Positions 1 through 7,152 of a stretch of DNA of 64,000 nt are shown here, piece by piece. How positions within the stretch are numbered: position 1 is the first letter of the stretch; each line of letters opens with the position of its first letter. A program made the translations under genes and the position numbers. This DNA is from Acidimicrobiales bacterium. GTDB taxonomy: Bacteria; Actinomycetota; Acidimicrobiia; Acidimicrobiales; SHLQ01. The notes beneath the pieces are model-generated. The model had not been told where the DNA came from, did no database searches, and saw only the letters and a program-made list of their open reading frames with translations. The stretch covers positions 1 through 64,000 of the forward strand of contig JAHDCX010000003.1 in assembly GCA_020629635.1 (NCBI GenBank), given 5' to 3'.

Positions 1-43
1 CCGCCACCACAAGAGCAAAGAGCCGTCGCCGAACGACAAACAT
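1..43 (-). CDS. N-terminus of an unidentified membrane or secreted protein (partial)
   Basis: Only the first 14 codons lie in the window; the gene continues past the left edge. The ATG (complement of 41-43) is preceded by an AGGGGG stretch about 7 nt upstream, a reasonable Shine-Dalgarno site. The residues begin MFVVRRRLFALVVA, a positively charged n-region followed by a hydrophobic stretch, as in a signal peptide or signal anchor. It points the same way as the two glycosyltransferase genes behind it, which end at 143. Function cannot be inferred. Confidence 0.5.
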   Translation of the reverse strand, partial: MFVVRRRLFALVVA

Positions 44-142
44 GCCGTATCCCCCTATGTGATCAAGGACCAAAGTGGTCCGCCGTGGTCACGTTCTTAG
101 CACAACCGGACGCCCAGATGCGCCGATCCGAACCGCACCAAC

Positions 143-1018
143 TCAGAGGTAGCGGACGCCGTGGCGAAGGCTGCCTTCGATGCGGCCGACGACTTGGCCG
201 AAGCGGCGGATCCAGAGTCCGCGGCGGCCGGGATCGAGCAGGTATGGCATCCGCGTCAACGACCAGATCCAGTCACGAACCGTGTCTGCGGTTGACCGGC
301 CAGCCAGACCTTCGGCTCGGTAGTCGCCATACAACTGGGCCATCGATCGGCCGCTTCGCCGCGCCTGATCGAAGATTCCCCGCGTCGTCGTTCGATGGCG
401 ATAATCGATCACCGCATCGGGCGCCCATCCGATCGAGTGACCGGCAGCCGCGGCGCGCCAGCTGAAGTCGATGTCCTCAGACGTCTCGTAGTCGACGCGC
501 ATCCCGCCGAGTGCGTCCCAGACATCTCGACGGACCGCCAGATTGCATGACGCGGCGAACGGCCGAAACCCCGACGGCGCAGGCAGGCCATGAGCGGATG
601 GACTGGGCCGGCTACGGCGCTCCAGGTCGTTGAGTCGTTGGTCGTCGAGTCGACCCCCGACAACTCCATGGCCGACGAGTCCCGTCAGCAGGGCGGCCAT
701 CCATCCGGGCCTCACCTGATCGTCGGCGTCACAGAAGAGCAGGTCGGCCGATCCCGCATGGATCGCCCCCACGTTGCGTGCGGGCCCCGCACCAGGTGTG
801 TCGCTCGCGTCGACGACCGTGATGTCGAGACCCGGCCGGTCGTGGCACGCAGAGACCAGATCGTCGGTGCTGCCGTTGTCGGCCACGATCACCGTCACCG
901 CCTCGCCACCGCGACCGTCGAGGAGTGACGTCGCGTCGGCGGCGAGCGCATCGAGTTGCGCGCCGATCGTCGACGCGCCGTTTCGGACAGGGATCACCAC
1001 GGCGAACTCGCGGGTCAT
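143..1018 (-). CDS. Family 2 glycosyltransferase
   Basis: This 291-residue protein should transfer a sugar from a nucleotide donor at the cytoplasmic face of the membrane; donor and acceptor are unknown. It has the GT-A opening VIPVRN (residues 9-13), ADNGSTDD (46-53), a DXD-type metal site in CDADD (96-100) and a catalytic-base-like ED pair in TSEDIDF (181-182). A longer upstream reading exists, but the ATG at 1018 starts just before the first beta strand and overlaps the upstream gene's stop as ATGA, so I chose it. The C-terminus (GRIEGSLRH) matches the upstream glycosyltransferase (GRLQGSFRH), suggesting tandem duplication. No transmembrane segment is obvious. Confidence 0.85.
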   Translation of the reverse strand: MTREFAVVIPVRNGASTIGAQLDALAADATSLLDGRGGEAVTVIVADNGSTDDLVSACHDRPGLDITVVDASDTPGAGPARNVGAIHAGSADLLFCDADDQVRPGWMAALLTGLVGHGVVGGRLDDQRLNDLERRSRPSPSAHGLPAPSGFRPFAASCNLAVRRDVWDALGGMRVDYETSEDIDFSWRAAAAGHSIGWAPDAVIDYRHRTTTRGIFDQARRSGRSMAQLYGDYRAEGLAGRSTADTVRDWIWSLTRMPYLLDPGRRGLWIRRFGQVVGRIEGSLRHGVRYL

Positions 1019-1887
1019 GGCGCAAATACCCGATGCCGGAACGAGCCCTGGAGCCGTCCAAACCGGCGGCCCGCTCGCCGCGCCCAGGTCGCGCGTCGGC
1101 TGGCGTCTCGAGAGATCGGCGCACGGGTGAGGATCCACCACCAGTCCTTGGCCGCACGTCGGAGCTCGTCTGGCGGCAGAGCTCGTCCGTCGCCGTGTCG
1201 TGACCAGAGCATGGCCTGGCTTGCGCCGTACGCCTTGGCCTGCCCCCACACGGCATCGGGATCGTCACGCAAGCGGAGGTGATAGATGGCCCGGGGTTCG
1301 AAGACGGGTTCGATCCCGTGTGCACGTGCTCGCAGCACGAAGTCGAAGTCCTCGCCCGTCGCCAGCAGCGCCTCGTCGTTGCCGCCCACGAGATTCCAGA
1401 CATCCACCCGCACCCCGCACGCTCCCGCGCACACGGGCATGCCGAAGAGGGTTTCGAGCTTCGACGCCTGAAAGGTGGTTCGGCCAGCGGAGGTGTCGCT
1501 GGCGTTGAGCCGTTCGTACTCGAAGGCGGGGGCGACGATCGGGTGCGTGCCGAGGGCGTCGAGCATTGCCGAAGCCCAGGATTCGGCAACGACGTCGTCG
1601 TCGTCGCAGAAGGCCACCTGGGGTGCTCGCGCTGCGGCGACACCCTGGTTGCGGGCGTGCGCGAGACCCGGACGGGTGGAGGCGTCGATCACCCGAGCGA
1701 CCGTCGGGAAGGTCGTGGCCTCGAAGACGGCGACGGTCGAGTCGGTGCTGCCGTTGTCGACGAGCAGGATCTCCCAGGGCCGATCGATGTCCTGGCCAGC
1801 CAGTGCGTCGAGTTGGTCGGCGATGGTGCGCTCGCCGTTGCGTGAGCACAAGATGACGCTGAGCTCGGGAGCGACGTCTGCCGACAT
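1015..1887 (-). CDS. Family 2 glycosyltransferase (tandem paralog)
   Basis: This 290-residue GT2 enzyme has VILCSRNG (residues 11-18), LVDNGSTDS (42-50), the acidic metal site CDDDD (94-98) and an ED motif in TGEDFDF. It is first in a two-gene leftward operon, with its stop overlapping the next start by 4 nt. Its own start has a TACGAT box 7 nt upstream (1895-1900), so the message is probably leaderless. It is divergent from the epimerase gene at 2010; the 122-bp gap holds a palindrome and three spaced direct repeats. Substrate unknown. Confidence 0.87.
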   Translation of the reverse strand: MSADVAPELSVILCSRNGERTIADQLDALAGQDIDRPWEILLVDNGSTDSTVAVFEATTFPTVARVIDASTRPGLAHARNQGVAAARAPQVAFCDDDDVVAESWASAMLDALGTHPIVAPAFEYERLNASDTSAGRTTFQASKLETLFGMPVCAGACGVRVDVWNLVGGNDEALLATGEDFDFVLRARAHGIEPVFEPRAIYHLRLRDDPDAVWGQAKAYGASQAMLWSRHGDGRALPPDELRRAAKDWWWILTRAPISRDASRRATWARRAGRRFGRLQGSFRHRVFAP

Positions 1888-1894
1888 GACGCCG

Positions 1895-1900
1895 ATCGTA
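1895..1900 (-). promoter_or_regulatory. Leaderless promoter -10 box for the GT2 gene
   Basis: TACGAT on the minus strand, followed by 7 nt and the ATG at 1887. Spacing matches a TANNNT -10 box of a leaderless transcript. No clear -35 element. Confidence 0.5.
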
Positions 1901-1911
1901 CGCTCGGGGCG

Positions 1912-1981
1912 ACCTGAGTCGAACGACTCAGGTGTTGCAGTGTCGAACGACTCAGGTCGAGCAGGGCCGAACGACTCATGG
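1912..1981. repeat. Three 24-bp-spaced repeats with a palindrome (operator candidate)
   Basis: Three copies of (T/C)CGAACGACTCA(G/T)G start at 1919, 1943 and 1967, exactly 24 bp apart, with unrelated spacers. The first copy is also the right half of a perfect inverted repeat, ACCTGAGT (1912-1919) and ACTCAGGT (1926-1933). The third copy merges into the CTCATG promoter element of the epimerase gene. Regular spacing between two divergent promoters suggests cooperative binding of a regulator; no regulator gene is visible nearby. Confidence 0.55.
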
Positions 1982-2002
1982 TGGGCACCCGCGTGCCGAC
2001 GA
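1975..2002 (+). promoter_or_regulatory. Shared alternative-sigma promoter element, epimerase gene
   Basis: CTCATG (1975-1980), 14 nt, GCCGACGA (1995-2002), 7 nt, ATG at 2010. The same geometry occurs at 10160-10187 and, on the minus strand, at 6993-7020. The downstream box resembles the GCCGATAA -10 of the FliA/WhiG sigma family. Confidence 0.6.
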
Positions 2003-2009
2003 GCACGGT

Positions 2010-2993
2010 ATGCACGTGTTGGTCACCGGCGGCGCCGGTTTCATCGGTTCGAATCTCGTCCGCGAGCTCGAGACGCACGGTCACCATGTGGCCGTACTCG
2101 ACGACCTCTCCACCGGCCACGAGTCGAACCTCGACGGCACGTCGGCCGAGTTCGTCCACGGATCGATCCTCGATCGCACGACCCTCGATGGGCTCGTTCG
2201 CTCGGCCGACGCGATCGTGCACCTCGCCGCCCGTTCCTCGGTGCCCCGTTCGCTCGACGACCCGATCGCCTCCCACGAGGTCAATGCCGGTGGCACGCTG
2301 AACGTGTTGGAGTCGGCGCGCCTCGTGTCGGGCGCATCGACGCAACGACAGGTCATCGTGGCCTCGTCGTCGTCGGTGTACGGCGCCAACGCCGAACTTC
2401 CCAAGCGGGAGTGGTCGCCGACTCGGCCGATGAGTCCCTACGCCGCCTCGAAGCTCGCCGCCGAGTCCTACACGCTCGGCCATCGCAGCTCGTTCGACCT
2501 GCCCACCGTGGCATTCCGATTCTTCAACGTGTTCGGCCCGAGGCAGATGCCCGGGCACGCGTACGCGGCGGTGATCCCCGCATTCATCCATGCCGCACTG
2601 ACCGGGACGACGCTGACCGTCCATGGTGACGGAACCCAATCGCGTGACTTCACTCCGGTGGCGACGGTCGTCGCCACCCTGCGGACCGCAGTCGAGTGCC
2701 AGATGTCGTCGGCCGAACCGCTCAACCTCGCCTTCGGCCTGCGGATCACGCTCAACGAGCTGATCGACCGGTTGGCGACACTCGTCGACGCTCCCCTGCT
2801 CGTCGAACACGTCGAGAACCGTCGAGGCGACGTCCCGCACTCCCAAGCCGATCCAACGCTTCTCCGGGAGCACTTCCCCACGATCGAACCGACGTCGTTC
2901 GACGACGCGCTCCTCGCCACGGTCGACTGGATGCGCGGTCACCTCGCGTCGAGTTCGGACACCGTCGTCGATCTGGCGGCGTCCGAACGCTGA
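2010..2993 (+). CDS. NAD-dependent nucleotide-sugar epimerase/dehydratase (extended SDR)
   Basis: This 327-residue cytoplasmic enzyme should interconvert a nucleotide sugar, most plausibly a UDP-hexose 4-epimerase type reaction. It shows the Rossmann motif TGGAGFIGS (residues 6-14), DDLSTG (31-36), HLAARSS (71-77), the catalytic serine region ASSSSVYG and the YAASK motif (Tyr144, Lys148). A longer upstream reading is possible, but ATG 2010 starts exactly at the first beta strand and sits 7 nt after a GCCGACGA promoter box. It overlaps the following phosphoglycosyltransferase start by one base, so both are co-translated. Exact substrate is not readable from sequence. Confidence 0.85.
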   Translation: MHVLVTGGAGFIGSNLVRELETHGHHVAVLDDLSTGHESNLDGTSAEFVHGSILDRTTLDGLVRSADAIVHLAARSSVPRSLDDPIASHEVNAGGTLNVLESARLVSGASTQRQVIVASSSSVYGANAELPKREWSPTRPMSPYAASKLAAESYTLGHRSSFDLPTVAFRFFNVFGPRQMPGHAYAAVIPAFIHAALTGTTLTVHGDGTQSRDFTPVATVVATLRTAVECQMSSAEPLNLAFGLRITLNELIDRLATLVDAPLLVEHVENRRGDVPHSQADPTLLREHFPTIEPTSFDDALLATVDWMRGHLASSSDTVVDLAASER

Positions 2994-3613
2994 TGGGCAC
3001 GACGGCTGGCGCAGCACGGCGCAGCACGGGGCGGCTCCGCCTCGTCGACCTGGCGATCGTGTGCGCAACCGCACCGATCTGGGCGCCGGCGCTGGCCGTG
3101 TTGTCGGCGGTCGTGCTGGTCACGAGCGGCCGACCGGTCCTGTTTCGCCAGGAGCGGATCGGACGTCACGGCCGACCGTTCGTGATGCACAAGTTCAGGA
3201 CCATGCGCACCGGCCCGAATCCGCTGGTGCCCGACCCCGACCGGATCACGCCGATCGGCCGGTGGCTCCGGCGCACCTCGCTCGACGAGCTGCCCCAGCT
3301 GGTCGACGTCCTCCGAGGCGACATGAGTCTCGTCGGACCTCGCCCGATGCTGCCGACCCAAGCCGACCGTCTGGACCGCCGACAGTCCGCTCGCCACGAC
3401 ACCCGCCCCGGCATGACGGGCATGGCCCAAACCCGGGGACGCAACCGGCTCGACTGGTCCGAACGCATCGAACTCGACCTGCGATGGACGACGACGGCGA
3501 GCGTGTCGGTGTACCTCGACGAACTCCGCCGAACCCCGTCGGCCGTGCTCGACCTCCGAGGCGTGACCGGCCACTCCACCGCTGATCGATTCGTCCGTGA
3601 GGGCACCGAATGA
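2993..3613 (+). CDS. Polyprenyl-phosphate phosphoglycosyltransferase (PglC-like)
   Basis: A 206-residue monotopic bacterial sugar transferase that should move a sugar-1-phosphate from a UDP-sugar to undecaprenyl phosphate, the committed step of glycan assembly. It has one hydrophobic segment (about residues 19-45), HKFRTM (66-71), the catalytic Asp-Glu pair in TSLDELPQ (98-99) and MSLVGPRP (111-118). It lacks the large four-helix N-terminal region of WbaP-type enzymes, so it is the small PglC size class. It starts in TGATG with the epimerase and ends in ATGA with the acetyltransferase, giving a tight three-gene operon. The CapD-like dehydratase at 5120-6985 would fit the same pathway. Confidence 0.9.
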   Translation: MGTTAGAARRSTGRLRLVDLAIVCATAPIWAPALAVLSAVVLVTSGRPVLFRQERIGRHGRPFVMHKFRTMRTGPNPLVPDPDRITPIGRWLRRTSLDELPQLVDVLRGDMSLVGPRPMLPTQADRLDRRQSARHDTRPGMTGMAQTRGRNRLDWSERIELDLRWTTTASVSVYLDELRRTPSAVLDLRGVTGHSTADRFVREGTE

Positions 3614-4326
3614 ACTCGCCCCGCCTCCGCCCCGCCGCACCGGTCCCCGAAGTGGGTCCCGGCCAGAAGGCGACCCAAGCCACGCCCGCTCCCCGAGGCC
3701 GCACCGCGCAGGGGGTGATCATCGGCGCTGGCGGACACGGCCGAGAACTCGCCGACATCGTCCGCGAGATGGACGGACTCGACGTCGAGCTCCTGGGCAT
3801 CGTCGACGATGGTGAGCCCGACCGTCTTCTGCTCGCACGCGGCGGTCTGCGCCTGCTCGGCAACACCGACCACCTTCGTGAACGCCTTGACCTCGTCGTG
3901 TGGATCGGCGTGGGCGCCCCGCACGTTCGGGCCCGGCTCGACGCCGAGTTCGGCGAACGAAGCAGCGGACCGCTCATCCACCCAACGGCGTCCGTCGGCA
4001 GCCTGTGCGACCTCGCACCCGGTGTCGTCGTCGCCCAGAACAGTGTGGTCACGACCAACGTGACCCTCGGCCGACACAGCCACTGCGGCGTCGGATCGAC
4101 GATCTCCCACGACGTCCGGATCGGCTCGCACGTCACGATCTGCCCCGGCGTTCGGATCACCGGAGCGGTCGACATCGGCGACCGGGTGTTCGTCGGCGCT
4201 GGCGCCGTCGTCCTGCCCGGCATCCGCGTCGGCGACGACGCGTTGATCGGTGCCGGCGCAGTCGTCACCCGCGACGTCGCCGCCGGTGCCACCGTTGCCG
4301 GCGTCCCGGCACGTAGCGTCGACTGA
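3610..4326 (+). CDS. NDP-sugar acetyltransferase, PglD/NeuD family
   Basis: This 238-residue protein has an N-terminal Rossmann-like sugar-binding part (GAGGHGRE, residues 39-46) and a left-handed beta-helix of hexapeptide repeats from about residue 120 to the end (IGSHVTI, IGDRVFV, VGDDALIGAG). TISHDVRIGSHV aligns with the PglD segment carrying the catalytic histidine, here His167. It probably acetylates the amino group of a UDP-4-amino-sugar using acetyl-CoA. The first ~30 residues are an unusual Pro-rich extension; a later start is possible. It follows the phosphoglycosyltransferase with a 4-nt overlap. No PglE-type aminotransferase is present in the window. Confidence 0.82.
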   Translation: MNSPRLRPAAPVPEVGPGQKATQATPAPRGRTAQGVIIGAGGHGRELADIVREMDGLDVELLGIVDDGEPDRLLLARGGLRLLGNTDHLRERLDLVVWIGVGAPHVRARLDAEFGERSSGPLIHPTASVGSLCDLAPGVVVAQNSVVTTNVTLGRHSHCGVGSTISHDVRIGSHVTICPGVRITGAVDIGDRVFVGAGAVVLPGIRVGDDALIGAGAVVTRDVAAGATVAGVPARSVD

Positions 4327-4370
4327 CGGACGCACTTCCGTCGTCCACGGCGGAGCAAGGCAGAGAAGTC

Positions 4371-5108
4371 ATGGACGTGATCGACGAGGACCAGCTCGCG
4401 GCCGCCCTCGGTCTCCGACCGAGAGAAGTCGTCTCGCTCGTCGGCGGCGGCGGAAAGACGTCGTCGATGTTCGCCATCGCCCGCAGCCTGCCCGCCGGCG
4501 CGCTCATCACGACGACGACGAAGATGGGCGCCGAGCGCACCGGTGGCTTCCCGGTGCTGGTCGCTCCGACCGACGATCAGGTGCGGGCCGAGACCGCCCA
4601 CCGAAGCGTGCTCGTCTGGGGCGGCGCGTCAGAGAAACGTGCGGTCGGCGTTCCTCCCTCGCAGTGCGATCGCTGGTCGGGCTTCGTCGACCAAGTGCTC
4701 GTCGAAGCGGACGGCAGTCGCGGCCGACCGTTCAAATCGCCGGAGAGCTTCGAACCGGTGATCCCGCAGCGGACCAGCCTGGTCATCAACTGCCTCGGAG
4801 TCGCCGCGCTCGGTCAGACGATCAGCGATGTGTGCTTTCGTCCGGACCGGGTTGCCGCCGTCGCCGGTTGCGGGGAGTGGGACCGGCTGACTCCCGCCCG
4901 AGCTGCCGCCGTGTTGCTGGACCGGCGTGGCGGACGAAAGGGCATCCCCGCGTTGGCCCGCCAGGCGATCGTGGTGACCGGCGTGACGCAACGCACCACC
5001 CATCACTTCGAGGAGTTGTCGATTGCGCTCGGCGACGACGTGACCGTGCTCGCTGTCGCACCGAACGGCCGCACCCGTGCGGACGCTCCCGACCTCGACC
5101 ACTCGTGA
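4371..5108 (+). CDS. YqeC-like P-loop protein (selenium-dependent hydroxylase accessory family)
   Basis: A 245-residue protein with P-loop GGGGKTS (residues 25-31), followed by ITTTTKMG and VEADGSRGRPFKSP, the signature order of the YqeC family associated with selenium-dependent molybdenum hydroxylases. The family's biochemical role is not settled. It follows the acetyltransferase gene by 44 bp in the same direction and is convergent with the capD-like gene (11-bp gap). No molybdenum hydroxylase or selenium gene is visible here, so the context gives no support for the usual role. Family assignment is fairly sure, function is not. Confidence 0.7.
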   Translation: MDVIDEDQLAAALGLRPREVVSLVGGGGKTSSMFAIARSLPAGALITTTTKMGAERTGGFPVLVAPTDDQVRAETAHRSVLVWGGASEKRAVGVPPSQCDRWSGFVDQVLVEADGSRGRPFKSPESFEPVIPQRTSLVINCLGVAALGQTISDVCFRPDRVAAVAGCGEWDRLTPARAAAVLLDRRGGRKGIPALARQAIVVTGVTQRTTHHFEELSIALGDDVTVLAVAPNGRTRADAPDLDHS

Positions 5109-5119
5109 GCTGGCGCTGA

Positions 5120-6985
5120 TCAGACGAGGGTGATCGAGTCGACTCGCTCCTCGCCGGCGAGCATCGCCAGCGAATCTCTTGCGCGGTCCGGCGTGGAGTC
5201 GTCGAATCGCCCGAGCTGACCCGGCGCCAGGGGCGGGATCGCCACGTGGGAGATCAGCGGGTGGCTGCGGCGAATGTCGAGTTCGCCCTCGCCGACCAGG
5301 TCCTCGTGCAGCTTCTCTCCCTGCCGAAGACCGGTGAACTCGATGTCGACCGGACCCGGAGCGGCCACCGCGAGGCGACGAGCCACGTCGAGGATGCGGA
5401 CGGGTTCGCCCATGTCGAGCACGAGCGCTTCGCCCCTCGACCCGACGGCAGCGGCCTGCACCACGAGCTGTGCGGCCTCGCTCGGCGTCATGAAGTAGCG
5501 GGTGACCTCGGGATGGGTGACGGTGATCGGGCCACCGGCCGCGACCTGGGCCCGAAACGCCTCGAGCACCGAACCTCGGGAGCCGAGTACGTTGCCGAAG
5601 CGCACGCTCACCCAATCGCCGTGCACCCGGTTGGCGTACCAGGCGGTGAGGAGCTCGGCGACGCGCTTGCTGTACCCGAGCACGCTGCTCGGCGACGCTG
5701 CCTTGTCGGTGGAGATGTTGACCACGTGGGTCGCGCCGACCTGCGCCGCGGCACGCAGCACGTTGTTGGTCCCGAGCACGTTCGTCTTCCACGCCTCGGT
5801 CGGATACATCTCGAGCAGCGGCAGATGTTTGAGTGCGGCGGCGTGAAACACCACGTGCGGTTGATGTTCGGCGAAGACGCTGGCGATCCGGCCGGCATCA
5901 CGAATGTCGGCGACCACGAGGGTCCGCTCGTCGAGCAGGGCGCGACCTTCGAGCGACAGCTGCACACCGTGCAGACCAGACTCGTCCCGGTCGACCATGA
6001 TCAGTGACTCGGGGCCGAAACGCGAGAGCTGACGGCACAACTCCGATCCGATGGAGCCTCCGGCGCCGGTCACGAGGACCCGGCGACCGGTCACATACGA
6101 CGCGATCGCGTCGAGATCCATGTCGATGGCTCGGCGGCCGAGCAGGTCGTCGTCGGCGAGCTGACGAATGTCCTCGAGCCGAACGACACCATCAACGAGC
6201 TCCTGCGTCGGCGGGAGGATTCGCACGTCGAGACCGGCGTCTTCGGCAAGCGTCGCCACCTCTCGGATGACCGATGCGCCTGCGCTCGGGATGGCGATCA
6301 GCAGTGTGCGACAGCGCGTCGCACGAGCGACCGCGGCGAGGTCGTGTCGCCCCCCGGCGACCGGAATACCACCGAGTCGCAGGTTCTGTTTGCGGGGGTC
6401 GTCGTCGAGCATGGCGACCGGCCGATACCGCGAGTTCCGGTTGCGCTGCATGGCGGAGATCACTTGTGCCGCACCGTCGCCGGCGCCGAAGACCAGGACG
6501 GGCGCCAGATCGTCGACCCGGCCCGCCGGTCGTGGTGAGCGTTGTGCGCGATGGATCGCTCGCACCGCGCCCGCCGCGAACAAGGCGACAAACGGAGAGA
6601 GGGTGTCGAAACCGATCGCGACGCCTCGCCAGGCGAAAACGGTGCGGACGGACAGCAGGATTGCGCTGGTCGCTGCGGTGCAGGCCGTCAGCGCGACGGC
6701 TTCGTCGTAGCTCCCGATCCGCCAGCGTCCGCGGTAGAGGCCCGCAACGCTGCCGACCACGAGGTTGACCGCAACAGCAACCAACGACGCGGCCACGAGA
6801 TGGCGAATCGACGTCCCGGCCGCCGCCGCGCCGATCGCGACGGCGCAGAACCAGATCAAGGAGTCGACCACGACACGGAGACTCCGGAGATCGGCGAAGA
6901 CCCGACGGAGGCGTCCGACCCCCGAGGCGTTGCCGCCCCGGGGGGACGCGTGCCTACTCCGCTCGCGTTGAAATGTGTTGGCCAT
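5120..6985 (-). CDS. CapD/PglF-like nucleotide-sugar 4,6-dehydratase, membrane-bound
   Basis: This 621-residue protein has four N-terminal transmembrane helices (about residues 38-60, 64-86, 95-118, 126-145), a first Rossmann-type domain with VFGAGDGAAQ (166-174), and a C-terminal extended SDR domain: TGAGGSIGSE (306-315), HAAALKHLP (381-389), STDKAASP (425-432) and a conserved lysine in LGYSKR (440). Length and order match UDP-N-acetylglucosamine 4,6-dehydratases such as PglF/WbpM/CapD. It would make the UDP-4-keto-6-deoxy sugar for the nearby transferase and acetyltransferase. The ATG at 6985 is 7 nt after a TCCGACGG box, so the transcript is probably leaderless. It is divergent from the DUF4012 gene. 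Confidence 0.88.
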   Translation of the reverse strand: MANTFQRERSRHASPRGGNASGVGRLRRVFADLRSLRVVVDSLIWFCAVAIGAAAAGTSIRHLVAASLVAVAVNLVVGSVAGLYRGRWRIGSYDEAVALTACTAATSAILLSVRTVFAWRGVAIGFDTLSPFVALFAAGAVRAIHRAQRSPRPAGRVDDLAPVLVFGAGDGAAQVISAMQRNRNSRYRPVAMLDDDPRKQNLRLGGIPVAGGRHDLAAVARATRCRTLLIAIPSAGASVIREVATLAEDAGLDVRILPPTQELVDGVVRLEDIRQLADDDLLGRRAIDMDLDAIASYVTGRRVLVTGAGGSIGSELCRQLSRFGPESLIMVDRDESGLHGVQLSLEGRALLDERTLVVADIRDAGRIASVFAEHQPHVVFHAAALKHLPLLEMYPTEAWKTNVLGTNNVLRAAAQVGATHVVNISTDKAASPSSVLGYSKRVAELLTAWYANRVHGDWVSVRFGNVLGSRGSVLEAFRAQVAAGGPITVTHPEVTRYFMTPSEAAQLVVQAAAVGSRGEALVLDMGEPVRILDVARRLAVAAPGPVDIEFTGLRQGEKLHEDLVGEGELDIRRSHPLISHVAIPPLAPGQLGRFDDSTPDRARDSLAMLAGEERVDSITLV

Positions 6986-6992
6986 CCCCGCT

Positions 6993-7020
6993 CCGTCGGA
7001 TGGGCCGAGCGGATCATGAG
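6993..7020 (-). promoter_or_regulatory. Shared alternative-sigma promoter element, capD-like gene
   Basis: On the minus strand: CTCATG (7015-7020), 14 nt, TCCGACGG (6993-7000), 7 nt, ATG at 6985. The geometry is identical to the elements before 2010 and 10195. Confidence 0.6.
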
Positions 7021-7068
7021 CTGCCGCTGGGTCAAAGTTCCTGCGGACCAGCGATGGGGGCCAAACGG

Positions 7069-7096
7069 CTCATGAGCGGGGCGTGTCGTCCGACCG
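7069..7096 (+). promoter_or_regulatory. Shared alternative-sigma promoter element, DUF4012 gene
   Basis: CTCATG (7069-7074), 14 nt, TCCGACCG (7089-7096). Here the predicted start site is near 7104, leaving a leader of about 49 nt before ATG 7153. The hexamer sits in the palindrome GCTCATGAGC (7068-7077) and is preceded by CCAAACGG, as at 10152. A second palindrome, GCGTCCGGACGC, lies in the leader. Confidence 0.5.
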
Positions 7097-7152
7097 GAAC
7101 CCGATTGTCCGGAGCGTCCGGACGCTCGCCGCCCCACCAGCGGGCACACCGA

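Noticed and set aside
1919-1981. CRISPR or replication-origin iterons
   Set aside because: Repeats are short and only three, with no replication gene or DnaA boxes nearby; regulatory sites are more likely.
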